From the NCBI GenBank assembly GCA_037954325.1, contig JBBMNZ010000001.1, forward strand, positions 8,280,874-8,344,873: a stretch of DNA of 64,000 nt, read 5' to 3'. The position numbers were made by a program, and so were the translations under genes. The notes under the pieces are model-generated. The model was not told where the DNA came from, made no database searches, and saw only the letters and a list, made by a program, of their open reading frames with translations. Origin of the DNA: Fistularia commersonii. Its lineage: Eukaryota > Chordata > Actinopteri > Syngnathiformes > Fistulariidae. Shown here piece after piece: positions 52,834 to 62,570 of this stretch; position 1 is the stretch's first letter, and every line of letters begins with the position of its first letter.

Positions 52834-53870
52834 GGCCCCACTGAGCCCCACTGGGACCAAATCTGTCTGCCACCTTGACATTGACTATCCCTACATGCCA
52901 TATCTGACTGGGCTGATCTATGCATGTGTATACATATTCAACCACAGCTATTTGTAAAAAAAAAATTGCAAATTGATATTTTTCTGTGCTGCAGCTCTGA
53001 GGACACAGTGGTTTTGGAATCATGCACTGAAGCAGGAGACATGCTGATACCAGTCAGTATCAGGATTGCCCAATCCCTCATTTGTAGCTGAAACTTGGCT
53101 AAGTAGATTTTAAAAATCAAAGCTGCTACCATGTGTGTTCAGCTATATAAAAGTCTGATCCAACAATGTGTTCTTGCCAAACATGCTCAATTTGTAATAG
53201 GACTGCATATAAGGAACCACCTGTACGACGCCCGATTGGGGCCTGTTTCTTTTCAGTTTATGGTTGTTAACGTGCAAAGATGAAGGATTCTCTAATCTTT
53301 TATTTTCTTCTCTATTCTTTTTTTTCGTTATTTTGTGCTGAAATTCAGACATACTTGTTACTTATAGTGTTGCCCTTTTTAAGTAAGAATATTAACTGCA
53401 GGAAGATAGTCTCAACTTTAGGCTGGATGCTATTATCACAGGCACAGAGCACAGTAAAATATAATTTTATTTGACCTGTTGAGGAGTATCTATTTAACAA
53501 ATGCAGTTTCTCAGTTTAAGCACTTGTGAAGGTTTACCTCTTCGCGCCTTTTCAATGTATACTGAGACCCCACTGAGACCCTACTAACTGACATATTTTA
53601 TTAGAGCAGCAGTCAATTTTTTCCCACATCATAATCATCCTTGTCCTCAATGTATTCTTAGTGTCCAGCTTTTATAAAGCTTGTATTTTAACATCTGATG
53701 TAAGATAAAAGTTGAGGAATAAAAGCACACACCTCCTCTGCTGCACAGTGGTTTGTTTTTTAAAAGATCTTTTTTAAGTTTGTCTTGACTGTTCATCTGT
53801 TTGTGTTTGTGTTGAAAAAGGGTTGCTGCTTCAGTGTGCACATTTATTCTTGTGGAATAAATTTTAGTTA
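52834..53870 (+). other. ect2: ECT2 3' untranslated region
   Basis: Non-coding, T-rich sequence after the stop. Two polyadenylation signals AATAAA at 53718-53723 (GAGGAATAAAAGCAC) and 53856-53861 (TGTGGAATAAATTTT) are the likely ends. Confidence 0.6.
53856..53861 (+). terminator. ect2: Candidate ECT2 poly(A) signal
   Basis: AATAAA about 1.0 kb after the stop codon, with T/GT-rich sequence following; an alternative is at 53718-53723. Confidence 0.5.
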
Positions 53871-54184
53871 TCTTTTTCAGTTCTCACTATTTATGTTGTT
53901 TTACTTTTCTATTTTTCCTTTCTCTTTATGTCCCATGAATAAGATGAGGTTGTCTCCAGTTGTATCATCTTGGTATTAAATGCACTTAAAATACACCTGA
54001 ACATATAACGTTGTCTTTATTTATTGAGTAGTAATTGGTAATGTATTTTTGTTTTGTAATTCTCAATAATCCATGACCCAATCCTGCTCCAAAACTAACT
54101 GGACCAAAGTATGCCCAGCCATGGAGTGTCCTGGCTGCCAAATACAAGCCTTAAAGTGGAAAATCTCATTCCTGCCTTTCAAGT
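53871..54184. other. Intergenic, nothing recognised
   Basis: Short AT-rich spacer between the presumed ECT2 end and the hAT insertion. Confidence 0.4.
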
Positions 54185-54192
54185 AGTTAAAG

Positions 54193-55329
54193 CAGGGGTC
54201 TCAAACTTGTGGCCCACGGGCCGCATGTGGCCAGTGATTCTGTATGTGTAAGCACTACCTCAGTGCTAAATAGTTACGTCTGTCTCATTCCAGAGGCCCC
54301 ATGCATCGGAGCACCCGGACTATACCGTCAATGTGACCGTGCCCACGTTGCCCAGCACCGGCCTGAATACACGTGTAAACCACGGATGTAAACAACTGGC
54401 CGCTGTAGCAACACCGGGGAAGGCAGCAGCGCTGAATACTCATGTAAACCACACACACACACACACACAACCCGTGTGTGTGTGTGTGTGTCCGTGTTAG
54501 CATTAGCTCCATGCTAGCCACTAGCTGAACTTTTCAAACTTTATTAAACTTTTTATTTTATTTATTTCATTTAATGTTAAACGGGCACCACAAACAATTC
54601 GTGTTTCCATGGTTTCTGACCTTCAACCAGTCAATAACTGCCATGCTCGACATCATATGCAGGCGCAGGACCCTGAACCGATCTGGTACCAGCGGAAAGT
54701 ACGTTCTCCGTGTGTCAGCTGAACACTAAAACTGAAACTTCACAACGCAGTGACACCTAGTGAAACTGTATATATATTACACAGCCCTTAACATGTCTTT
54801 CTCAAAGCCTGCACTGAAGAGAAAGGTTGGTGATGAGCACAGACAATTTCGGGAAAAGTGTGAAATTAAATATATTTCTTTGCGGAGCACAGAGGCACCC
54901 TGACGTGTCTTATTTGCACAGAGAAAGTTGCGGTGCACAACAAATACAATTTGAAACGTCATTGCACAACTAGACATGCTGAGGACTATGCAAAATACCA
55001 GAGAGATGAGAGAGCCAACCGAGTTGCCAATCTTAAAATATGTCTACTGAAGCAACAAAATGTCTTTAAGAAAGCAACCAAAGAGAATAATGTAGCAGTC
55101 TCACCTATGTAGCAGTCTCACCTATGTGGTTAGTGAGATGATTGCTTAATTCTTTTTTTATTTTTTTATTTATCTTTTCATCTTATTTTGTGTAGAAAAT
55201 AAAAATTAAGATATTTGAGAACAGTTGAATGTTTTATCAGAGGTTTTCTTGTGGAAAATCTGATGCGGCCCAGCCTCACCCAGACCCTAGCTCCAGCGGC
55301 CCCCAGGTAAATTGAGTTTGAGACCCCTG
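54193..55329 (+). mobile_element. hAT element (GTF2IRD2/Charlie-like), internally deleted
   Basis: Termini CAGGGGTCTCAAACT and, inverted, CAGGGGTCTCAAACT (AGTTTGAGACCCCTG at the right end), perfect 15-bp inverted repeats. Perfect 8-bp duplication AGTTAAAG at 54185-54192 and 55330-55337. Length 1137 bp. Inside, a CA/TG inverted microsatellite (54450-54491) and the N-terminal end of a transposase (next entry). The catalytic and dimerisation domains are missing. Confidence 0.95.
54793..55096 (+). pseudogene. hAT transposase N-terminus with BED-like zinc finger
   Basis: ATG at 54793 gives MSFSKPALKRKVGDEHRQF; after a frameshift near 54880, TLTCLICTEKVAVHNKYNLK and RHCTTRHAEDYAKYQ show a C-x2-C ... 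H-x-x-x-x-H zinc finger as in GTF2IRD2-type hAT proteins. It ends in KKATKENN. Not intact. Confidence 0.7.
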
Positions 55330-55399
55330 AGTTAAAGGATTTTAATTTGTCTTGTTCTTGACAAAAGCAATAAAAGTTACTGGAATTTTCCATGTGAAA

Positions 55400-56440
55400 G
55401 TAAATTATCCATCCATTATCCAGAGTTGGGTCACGGGGGCAGCAGCTGGAGCAGTGACCTACCTCTGACCTACCTCTCCCCTGCCACAATTTCCAGCTCC
55501 TCTGGGGGGGAACCTGAGGCATTCCCATGCCAGCCTGGAGACATAGTCTCTCCAGCGTGTCCTGTGTCTTCCCTGCGGTATCCTCCCGGACTGACATGCC
55601 CAGAATACCCCCCCAGGAGGCACGCAGGAGGCATTCTGACCAGATGCCCAAGCCACCGCATCTGACTCCTCTCTATGGGGAGGAGCAGCATCTCTACTCC
55701 AACCTCCTGCCAGATGACCAAACTTCTCACCCTATCTGTAGGGAAGAGTCGGGCCACCCTGCGCAGGAAACTCATTTCGGCTGCTTATATCTACAATCTT
55801 GTTCTTTTGATCACTACCCACAACTCGTGACCAAAGGTGAGTGTGGGAACGTAGATCGACCAGTAATTGAGAAGCCTTTTGGCTCAGCTCCCTCCTAACC
55901 ATAACATACCAGTACAGAGTCCGAATTGCTGCAGACGCCCAGTGATCGATCTCCCGATCCTTCCCTCACTCGTGAACAAGACCCTGAGATACTTGAACTC
56001 CTCCACTTTGGGTAGAACTTCTTCCCCGACCTGGAGTGTGCATTCCACCTGTTTCCAGTTGAGCACTATCATCTCGGATTTGGAGGTGCTGATCCTCATG
56101 CCGGTCGCTTCACACTTGGCTGCAAACCATTCCAGTGAGAGCTGGATATCATGGCCTGATGAAGCCAACAGAACCACATCATCTACAAAAAGCAGAGACT
56201 CGACCCTGTGGGCACCAAACCGAATCCCCTTGACACCTTGGCTCCGCTTAGGAATTCTGTCCATAAAAGTTATGAACAGAACTGGTGACAAAGGGCAACT
56301 CTCACCGGAAACGGGTCCCAGTTACAACCGGCAATGCGGACCAAGCTCCGTCAGTCAAGTCCTTCAGGGACCGAACAGCCCATACAATGGGGTTCAGTAC
56401 CCCACGGAGCACCAATCCTGCGGGGGGAATCTGAAAAAAA
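55400..56440 (-). mobile_element. LINE reverse transcriptase pseudogene (different family)
   Basis: Minus-strand reading: MSPVLFITFMDRIPKRSQGV, ESLLFVDDVVLLASSGHDIQ (FVDD at 56178-56189, the catalytic box with Ala changed to Val), MRISTSKSEMIVLNWKQVE, VLPKVEEFKYLRVLFTSEGR, then from 55775 downstream MSFLRRVARLFPTDRVRSL, SQMRWLGHLVRMPPACLLGG and RTRWRDYVSRLAWECL. Frameshifts lie near 55880 and 55470. The 3' end reads ATCCATCCATTATCCAGAG near 55410. Confidence 0.85.
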
Positions 56441-56625
56441 AAAAGATTCCATATTTTGAGCAAAGTTTAGAATTTCAGTGTAATTTCAGCAGCTCAGGAG
56501 CATAATGTCCAAAATGGCAAGAAAGTAATGGTAGATTTTTCAAAGCAGTGGTACTGCTGTCAGTTTTTAGGTTGGAAATAATACACACCGCACTACACAG
56601 TAACATTAATTAAAATGAATTAGTT

Positions 56626-56949
56626 AGATGTTTTGGAGAGAAGGTCAGAGAAGCCAGACTGAGATGGTTTGGTCATGTGCAGAGGAGGGATAGAGAATAT
56701 ATTGGTAGATGGATGGTGGAATTGGAGCTGCCAGGCAAGAGGTCTCGAGGAAGACCAAAGAGAAGATTTATGAACGTAGTGAGAGAGGATATGAAGGTAG
56801 TGCGTGTGAGAGAGGAGGATACAGAGAATAGAGTTAGATGGAGAAAGTTGACTCGCTGTGGCGATCCCTGATGGGAAAAGCCGAACGAAGAAGAAGAAGA
56901 AGAAGAAGAAGAAGGAGAAGAAGAAGAAGAAGAAGAAGAAGAAGAAGAA
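56626..56949 (+). mobile_element. RTE-like LINE, 5'-truncated 3' end with GAA tail
   Basis: Encodes RRDREYIGRWMVELELPGKR and GRPKRRFMNVVREDMKVVR, then CTGTGGCGATCCCTGATGGG and a (GAA)n tail. Flanked by GAATTAGTT at 56617-56625 and 56950-56958, a probable target duplication overlapping the tail. Confidence 0.85.
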
Positions 56950-56951
56950 GA
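56886..56951. repeat. (GAA)n microsatellite, RTE tail
   Basis: About 21 GAA units with one GGA interruption. Confidence 0.95.
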
Positions 56952-56958
56952 ATTAGTT

Positions 56959-57830
56959 TGATACTTGTATGTGTATGTGTATGTGTATGCTACAGTTAAA
57001 ACCTTTACAAGATGAGACGGACTACTATCAGTTGGATAGCAATGTAGCCATCTATTAATTATGACCTGACCTAATCGGCAATTTGCATACAGCACCATTA
57101 CTTCTAACCATCATTGGAAAATATATATACAACTGAAAACTAAATTAATCTACTTCTTTGGATCAGGCGAAAAGTTTTAATTAATACTTTAAGTCTCAGA
57201 ACAAGATGACTACAGAACATATATATGTGTGTATTTGCATTCCAGCAAAGTAGAAGTTTAACATGTAATCCTGTAAAGGCTGATTTTAATTATCTTCCTC
57301 ATGAGCACTCATCAAAATAATGGGTAATTCAACAATGAAGCTTTTTGACTTGAGCTTGACATATTTGATTTGCAAAATATAGTCTTCGCTTCCGTTTGAC
57401 TTTGGGATTTCTGATAGCATGCTTGCGATTTGCATATGGCTTTGAAGCAAGCGCACAAATGCTCCTCAGAGCTCTTCTGCACTTCTTGATCATTTGATGT
57501 AGAAGTCGGCTCTGAAGTATTTTGGATCCCCTTAGACAAAGTGTGCCATGCCAGTTCCTCTTCTCTTCTTAAATCAGTGCTGTGCTTTAAAATTCACTCG
57601 TGAACCAACAGTTAGTTGGCTCTTTGAAAAAAGTAGATCCAGTCTGCAGTCTGGGTTTAATTTGGGGACCATCAGGTTTTTGTTGAAGGTTAGACATTGA
57701 CTTTGATAACACGGGAAAAGTACCGGGTTATTAAAAGATTTTTCTTTTCTCTGATTCTGATCCTGATCCTGAGTCCACTGATGACTGTGAGTGTTGTCTT
57801 CAGGTTGGTCAACGGTCAGTTTAAGGTTGT
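56959..57830. other. Intergenic, nothing recognised
   Basis: AT-rich sequence; an antisense 75-codon frame (57312-57539) has no recognised product. Confidence 0.4.
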
Positions 57831-58341
57831 GTCAAAACCAGTGGTGGGCTATCAGGGCCTGCAAGGCCTTCTCTGCTGGCCTAAAAGATATCTGAATCAC
57901 AAACGTTAATTATATTTTGTCCATGAATACTTCTTAAATAATTCCAAATGGTCTGTCCACTTCCTTTCATAGCTTTTCTCCTGGTTGTGCCGCTTCAAGA
58001 CATGCATTTTCATATTAATCAATCACATTTCAGCCATAATCTGTTGCCAGGCAGAGTCAAAGTCAAAGGAATCTGTCTGTGGGGGGGCCTGCACAATTGG
58101 TTCTGCAAGCCCTTTACGCAAATGATAAGTTTTGATGACGGTGTTGCTTCAACCAATCAGATTTTGAGTTGGCGACATCAAAGCCTTCTAGCAGGCTACA
58201 GCAATGTCAGCTTATTCACACCCTCTGATTGCATAGTCAGAGGGTGGACAAGTGTATTAGCGAGGAGAAGGTACTAGCGATCTGCGAACAGAAATATAGT
58301 TGTGTTTGTTTTGTTGACAATATCGATATTGTCAACCCACA

Positions 58342-58656
58342 ATGGCTGCAGAAGGAGAAGAAATGGATTTAGTTGCTAATATATCGTTAAAGCTGAGTTT
58401 TGAAGAAAAGCTGGACATAGTAAAGAAAGGTCGGGTAACTTCTAAGCTAGCGAACCTGTCACAACCAGGAAAAGGATTTGTCCGACATTTTCAAGCCTCA
58501 AACTATGACCGGTACCCATGGCTCACAGGCTCCGAGGTACACTGCAAATTGTATTACTGGGAGTGCTTGGAGACGAAGCGCACGGATAATCTGTATGACA
58601 GAATAATAGAACTCTATTTTAGGAAAGGAAGGGGGATGGATTTTGTCTACAAATGA
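58342..58656 (+). pseudogene. hAT transposase N-terminal (TTF-type zinc finger) remnant
   Basis: 104 codons: MAAEGEEMDLVANISLKLSF EEKLDIVKKGRV, then RYPWLTGSEVHCKLYYWECL, the WLTG.....YC..CL pattern of the TTF zinc finger that precedes hAT transposase domains in ZMYM/ZNF862-type elements; here only one Cys of the second pair (YWECL) is kept. Ends in TGA at 58654-58656, with no catalytic domain. Confidence 0.65.
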
Positions 58657-58856
58657 TCAGAATTTTGGAGAGTAAAATGCCGCTATTTTCCTTAATAATA
58701 CTGAAAGTTTATAAGGTTATTACAGGTGTTTTTTATGTGTCCCAGCTGTTTGCTATAAAGGCATTTATTGTGCTTTCTGTCCTTTTTGTTACTCCTGCTA
58801 TGAGACCGGACTTTGTTTCGGTGTGTTCAGATTTCATTCAGGGACAAACGTCATAA

Positions 58857-59260
58857 TGGTAAGGAACTGATAAAGCAAGAATGGTTTATTCAAAGTCAGG
58901 AAATACACTTACAAGATATCCCGGGCCAGAGATATCCCGGGGTAGAACAAATGTCACCCTGAAAAGATCATTCACCCTCTCTGCACATCTGCTGAGACGC
59001 GTCCAGCGGATGTGCAGGTGAGGAGATTCTGGCCCTGAGCCGAGGAGGCGCAGCCATTTTATACCATCGCCTCAACGGTTGGGTTTATTTCCCTAATGAG
59101 GACTTATTTTACACACTCTAGGAATTTGGGCACTTGGGGTGCCAGGCCGCATCCTGGACAAAGCTGAAGGGTGCGCGATCGATTAGGCGCTGGTTGTGTC
59201 AGTGGAAGTTGGGCATCCCTTCGTTGTCACATGATGCATTCCCGCGGGCAAATTTTAACA
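58857..59260 (-). mobile_element. Solo LTR-like insertion in the hAT element
   Basis: On the minus strand it begins TGTTAAAATTTGCCC and ends TTCCTTACCA, that is TG...CA. It carries a TATA box (GGTATAAAATGG, 59055-59066 region on the minus strand) and a poly(A) signal AATAAA (58884-58889 region) in the right order for an LTR. No coding domains and no clear target duplication; family (ERV or Ty3-like) not assigned. Confidence 0.6.
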
Positions 59261-59419
59261 CTACACGAGTTATCTATCTGTGATGCACCCCTCTCTATAC
59301 TGCATTTCTGCATAATAAAATGTTTTTTATTGCTATAAACTTATTATTGAGGGGTGGATTGATTCGGGGCACCACTTAAGGCCGAGGAATAAAATGCACG
59401 GCCCGCCACTGGTCAAAAC

Positions 59420-61264
59420 TCATGCCCCAAAGAGCCTGACATTTTATACCTCATTTTATTGATTCTTGTTTTGTTGGCCCTTGTTCCAAGTGGGCTTTAA
59501 AAGCCAATTTGGCACATTTACAATGCATATTTCCATCAGCGGTAATCCATAAGAGTGACTTGTTTGATTAACCCTGTATGGAATGGACTGATTAATAGTA
59601 TTCTGGACCAAAGCGGGGTCAATTAATGATTTTCAGGGGAAATTAAACCAAACAAAAAAAAGAGTTGTAAGTATAGCAACCGCTAGTAATACATACATAA
59701 GCCTTTTTGCTAATTATCTTACTGTAACATTTTTGGCTATTTTCATTTTTCCAAAAATATATTTTTTTCATAATCTTGAGGCAGATATGGAAACGACTGA
59801 TCCGAAGAATCAACAAAAACACAAACTTGGAGAAATTGGGCTAAATTTGATCAAATTGCTTTTTAAAATACATCCTGTTATGAAAAAGAAGTTTTCCTTT
59901 TGCCATCATAAATCCTGCTCCTCCTTCAGGGGTCAGCAATGTTGCCCTTTCATCCCTCTGCTGCAACTGCCTTTGGCTTTGGAAGTAATTTAAACTTTTT
60001 TTATCTTTGTTTTTTTTATTTGCAATCTGAATTTTAAGATTATGCTATCATTATAATTGTGATTAAATTAAAACATGTTTAATTTCTTATTGCTCAAATA
60101 TGTTCCATTACTGCTGATGTGCTACACCCACTGGCAATGCCATTTATTGAGCGTTTACAGCCCTGATGTGCAGACACTGTGCGATGAGGTTCAGGAGCAA
60201 TCACATTAACCAGGTAAAATAATTAATTGAATTGGCTATTTAATTTGCAAGTACATATTTTGCAGAGTTCAGCGAAATAGTCCTATTTTTTTCTGGTGAC
60301 AATTGATTGTTCGCTATTTCAGGCAGGACTGTAGACCAAGTCAAGGGCCAACTGAAGACAGTCTGGTTTGCCTAAAGTTCTTTCTTCAGAAAGAATGCTG
60401 GGTATTCAAATTTTCTTGAGAAAAATGTCTAGTGAGCACCAGAGTCCTGCAGAGATTAATTTAGTGAGCTTTATTTTTGTTATGGAGTACAAAGCCTGAG
60501 CTGTCCTGCAGAACAACTACCCGGTAATCTTTCCACACCAAAACATCACCTTCAATAATGCAAAATTTGGCTATTTTTTCCCTGCTGTTTTTCTTGTCTT
60601 TTTTTGTTTTTTTTTCAGATGCCATGGCCGTTTTGTCCAGCACCTTTTTTGCATAATTTTCTAATGCTCTAGGCATTTTCTGGTGTCCAAGTTATCTTCT
60701 TCCTACCTCATGTTAGACAAATCCTGTTTTTAGCAGAATCTGCTTATCTTTGCTTTATGTTAAACAAAACATAATTTTGATGGGGTGCTGGTTTTATATT
60801 TTTCCTGCCTTCACGCTAGACTTCCCAATTCTAATATCCAAGTGTCTGTTGTCTGCTTTTTTAAAATAATTCAAACTGTCCCACATTGAAACTGTCACTC
60901 AATTGCCTCTGATGCCATTGCACTCTCCTGGGACCCAAACCATCTGCTTTTTCCCCCTATCCTAATATTGTCTGCAGTGCCATCTTAGCCTTTCTGCAAC
61001 CACATCCTTAAGGTATCAGTCTCTGAATGACAATATAGGATAACAGGATATGAGGGAGCATTCCCAGCGACCAATACCATATGCCATGGGGTGCCCGGTC
61101 CCAGGAGCGGCATGAGCCAAGGAAAGCAGTCTCTTGCAGGATATCTGGAATGTATAATTGTCTTCGGGGCATTGTTTGAAGCCGGGTCCTTAGTCGCAGC
61201 CTGTGTCAGTTTGTCCTTTAGGTCCACTGTATAGGTCTATCCATCACATGCATTGTATGATGTC
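59420..61264. other. Intergenic, no gene recognised
   Basis: AT-rich. A minus-strand 71-codon frame at 60461-60676 (MPRALENYAKKVLDKTAMAS...) is Lys-rich and not recognised; no splice or promoter context supports it. Confidence 0.4.
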
Positions 61265-62570
61265 AGGGCAGGCAGGGTTCTTGTGGTGACCAGTCTGATC
61301 ATCTCTCTTTGTACCTCAAACCCAAGTACTCACCACTCATTAACCGTGTGAAACCAACTGCGAAAATCATCAAGGTATGGCCAGCGGGGTAAGATTCTGT
61401 ACTCCAGGACAGGCTTGAAGACACAGGCTGGAGTATGTTTGCCTCTCAGGCCACCTGTGTCGCTCACATAGACATTGACTTTTACACCCAATCAATAGTG
61501 GAACACATCAACACTACAATTGACAGCGTCACAACAGCGAAACAGATTACCACATACCCCAATCAGAGGCCATGGATGAAGGGAAGTGCAGCTCCTGTTG
61601 AAGGCATGCAAGAAGGTGTTCAGATCAGGTGATGCACTGGGCTACAACAAATCCAAGGCAGACCTCGAGGGGGGCATCAAGAGGGCTAAGCACAAACACA
61701 TGCAGATGCTCAAGGTGGAGTACCACTTTGTCAACTCTGACCCCCAAGTCATGTGGGAGGGCACAGATTACAAGAGCAGCAACACTACATCAACTACTAC
61801 TTTTATGCTTGGTTCGATAAGGACAATAAGGAGAAGGCTTTTAAGATCAAACTCTCTGATGACAGCCAGCTGCTCACTCTTTCACACACAGACATACAGA
61901 ACGCACTGATCCGTATCAACACATGCAAGGCTTGTGCTGAGCAGCTCTCAGGAGTCTTCACGGACGTCTTCAACCTGTCTCTGGCCCAAGCAGTAGTGCC
62001 AGCGTGCTTTAAAGCCGCTTCTATAGTGCCACTGCAAAACCATTCCTCTCAAAATTACCTAAATGACGACCGCTTAGTTGCACTAACTCCCATCGTGATG
62101 AAATGCTTTGAGCGACTGGTCCTAGCACATGTCAAGGAATGTCTGCCCACCACACTTGACCCACACCAATTTGCTTACTGTAGCAACAGGAGCACAAAGG
62201 ATGCTGTATCCACAGCACTGCACTGTGTACTCTCACACCTGGATAACAAGAACACTTATGCTAGAATGCTTTTCGTGAACTTCAGCTCAGCATTCAAAAC
62301 AGTCATCCCCTCAAAATTAATCACAAAACTTGTGGATCTAGGAATCAATACCTCCCTCTATAACTGGATCATTGAGTTTCTGACCAACAGACCCCAACAT
62401 GTCAGGTCAGATTCCAACACATGCACCTCCATCACACTCAGCACGGACACTCCCCAGCACTGTGTGATCACTCCCCAGCACTGTGTGATGAGCCCCTTCA
62501 TCTACTCCCTCTTCACCCATGACTGCAGACCTATATTTGGATCCAACTGCATCATAAAGTTTGCAGGGTC
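61265..62570 (+). mobile_element. L2/Rex-like LINE, EN C-terminus to RT, truncated
   Basis: Endonuclease end (SDHLSLYLKPKYSPL near 61298), a linker, then RT: CKACAEQLSGVFTDVFNLSL, DRLVALTPIVMKCFERLVLA, LDPHQFAYCSNRSTKDAVST, ARMLFVNFSSAFKTVIPSKL (box A, catalytic Asp replaced: FVNFSSAF instead of FIDFSSAF), YNWIIEFLTNRPQHVR. It ends abruptly at CIIKFAGSS, where the FADD box should be. The longest frame is 61753-62631. Confidence 0.88.

Larger units (their letters stand above)
57839..59411 (+). mobile_element. hAT element with TTF-type zinc-finger ORF, holding an LTR-like insertion
   Basis: Termini CAGTGGTGGGC and, inverted, CAGTGGCGGGC (one mismatch in 11). Perfect 8-bp duplication GTCAAAAC at 57831-57838 and 59412-59419. 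Length 1573 bp, including a 404-bp LTR-like insertion (58857-59260). It keeps only the N-terminal transposase part. Confidence 0.92.

Noticed and set aside
53280..53474. 64-codon ORF downstream of the ECT2 stop
   Set aside because: Phe/Leu-rich translation of T-rich 3' UTR; no coding evidence.
58857..59260. Full endogenous retrovirus
   Set aside because: Only a single LTR-like segment is present; there is no gag, pol or env text on either side.
60461..60676. Minus-strand 71-codon Lys-rich frame as a possible neighbouring gene
   Set aside because: No recognised family, splice or promoter support; left as unexplained intergenic sequence.
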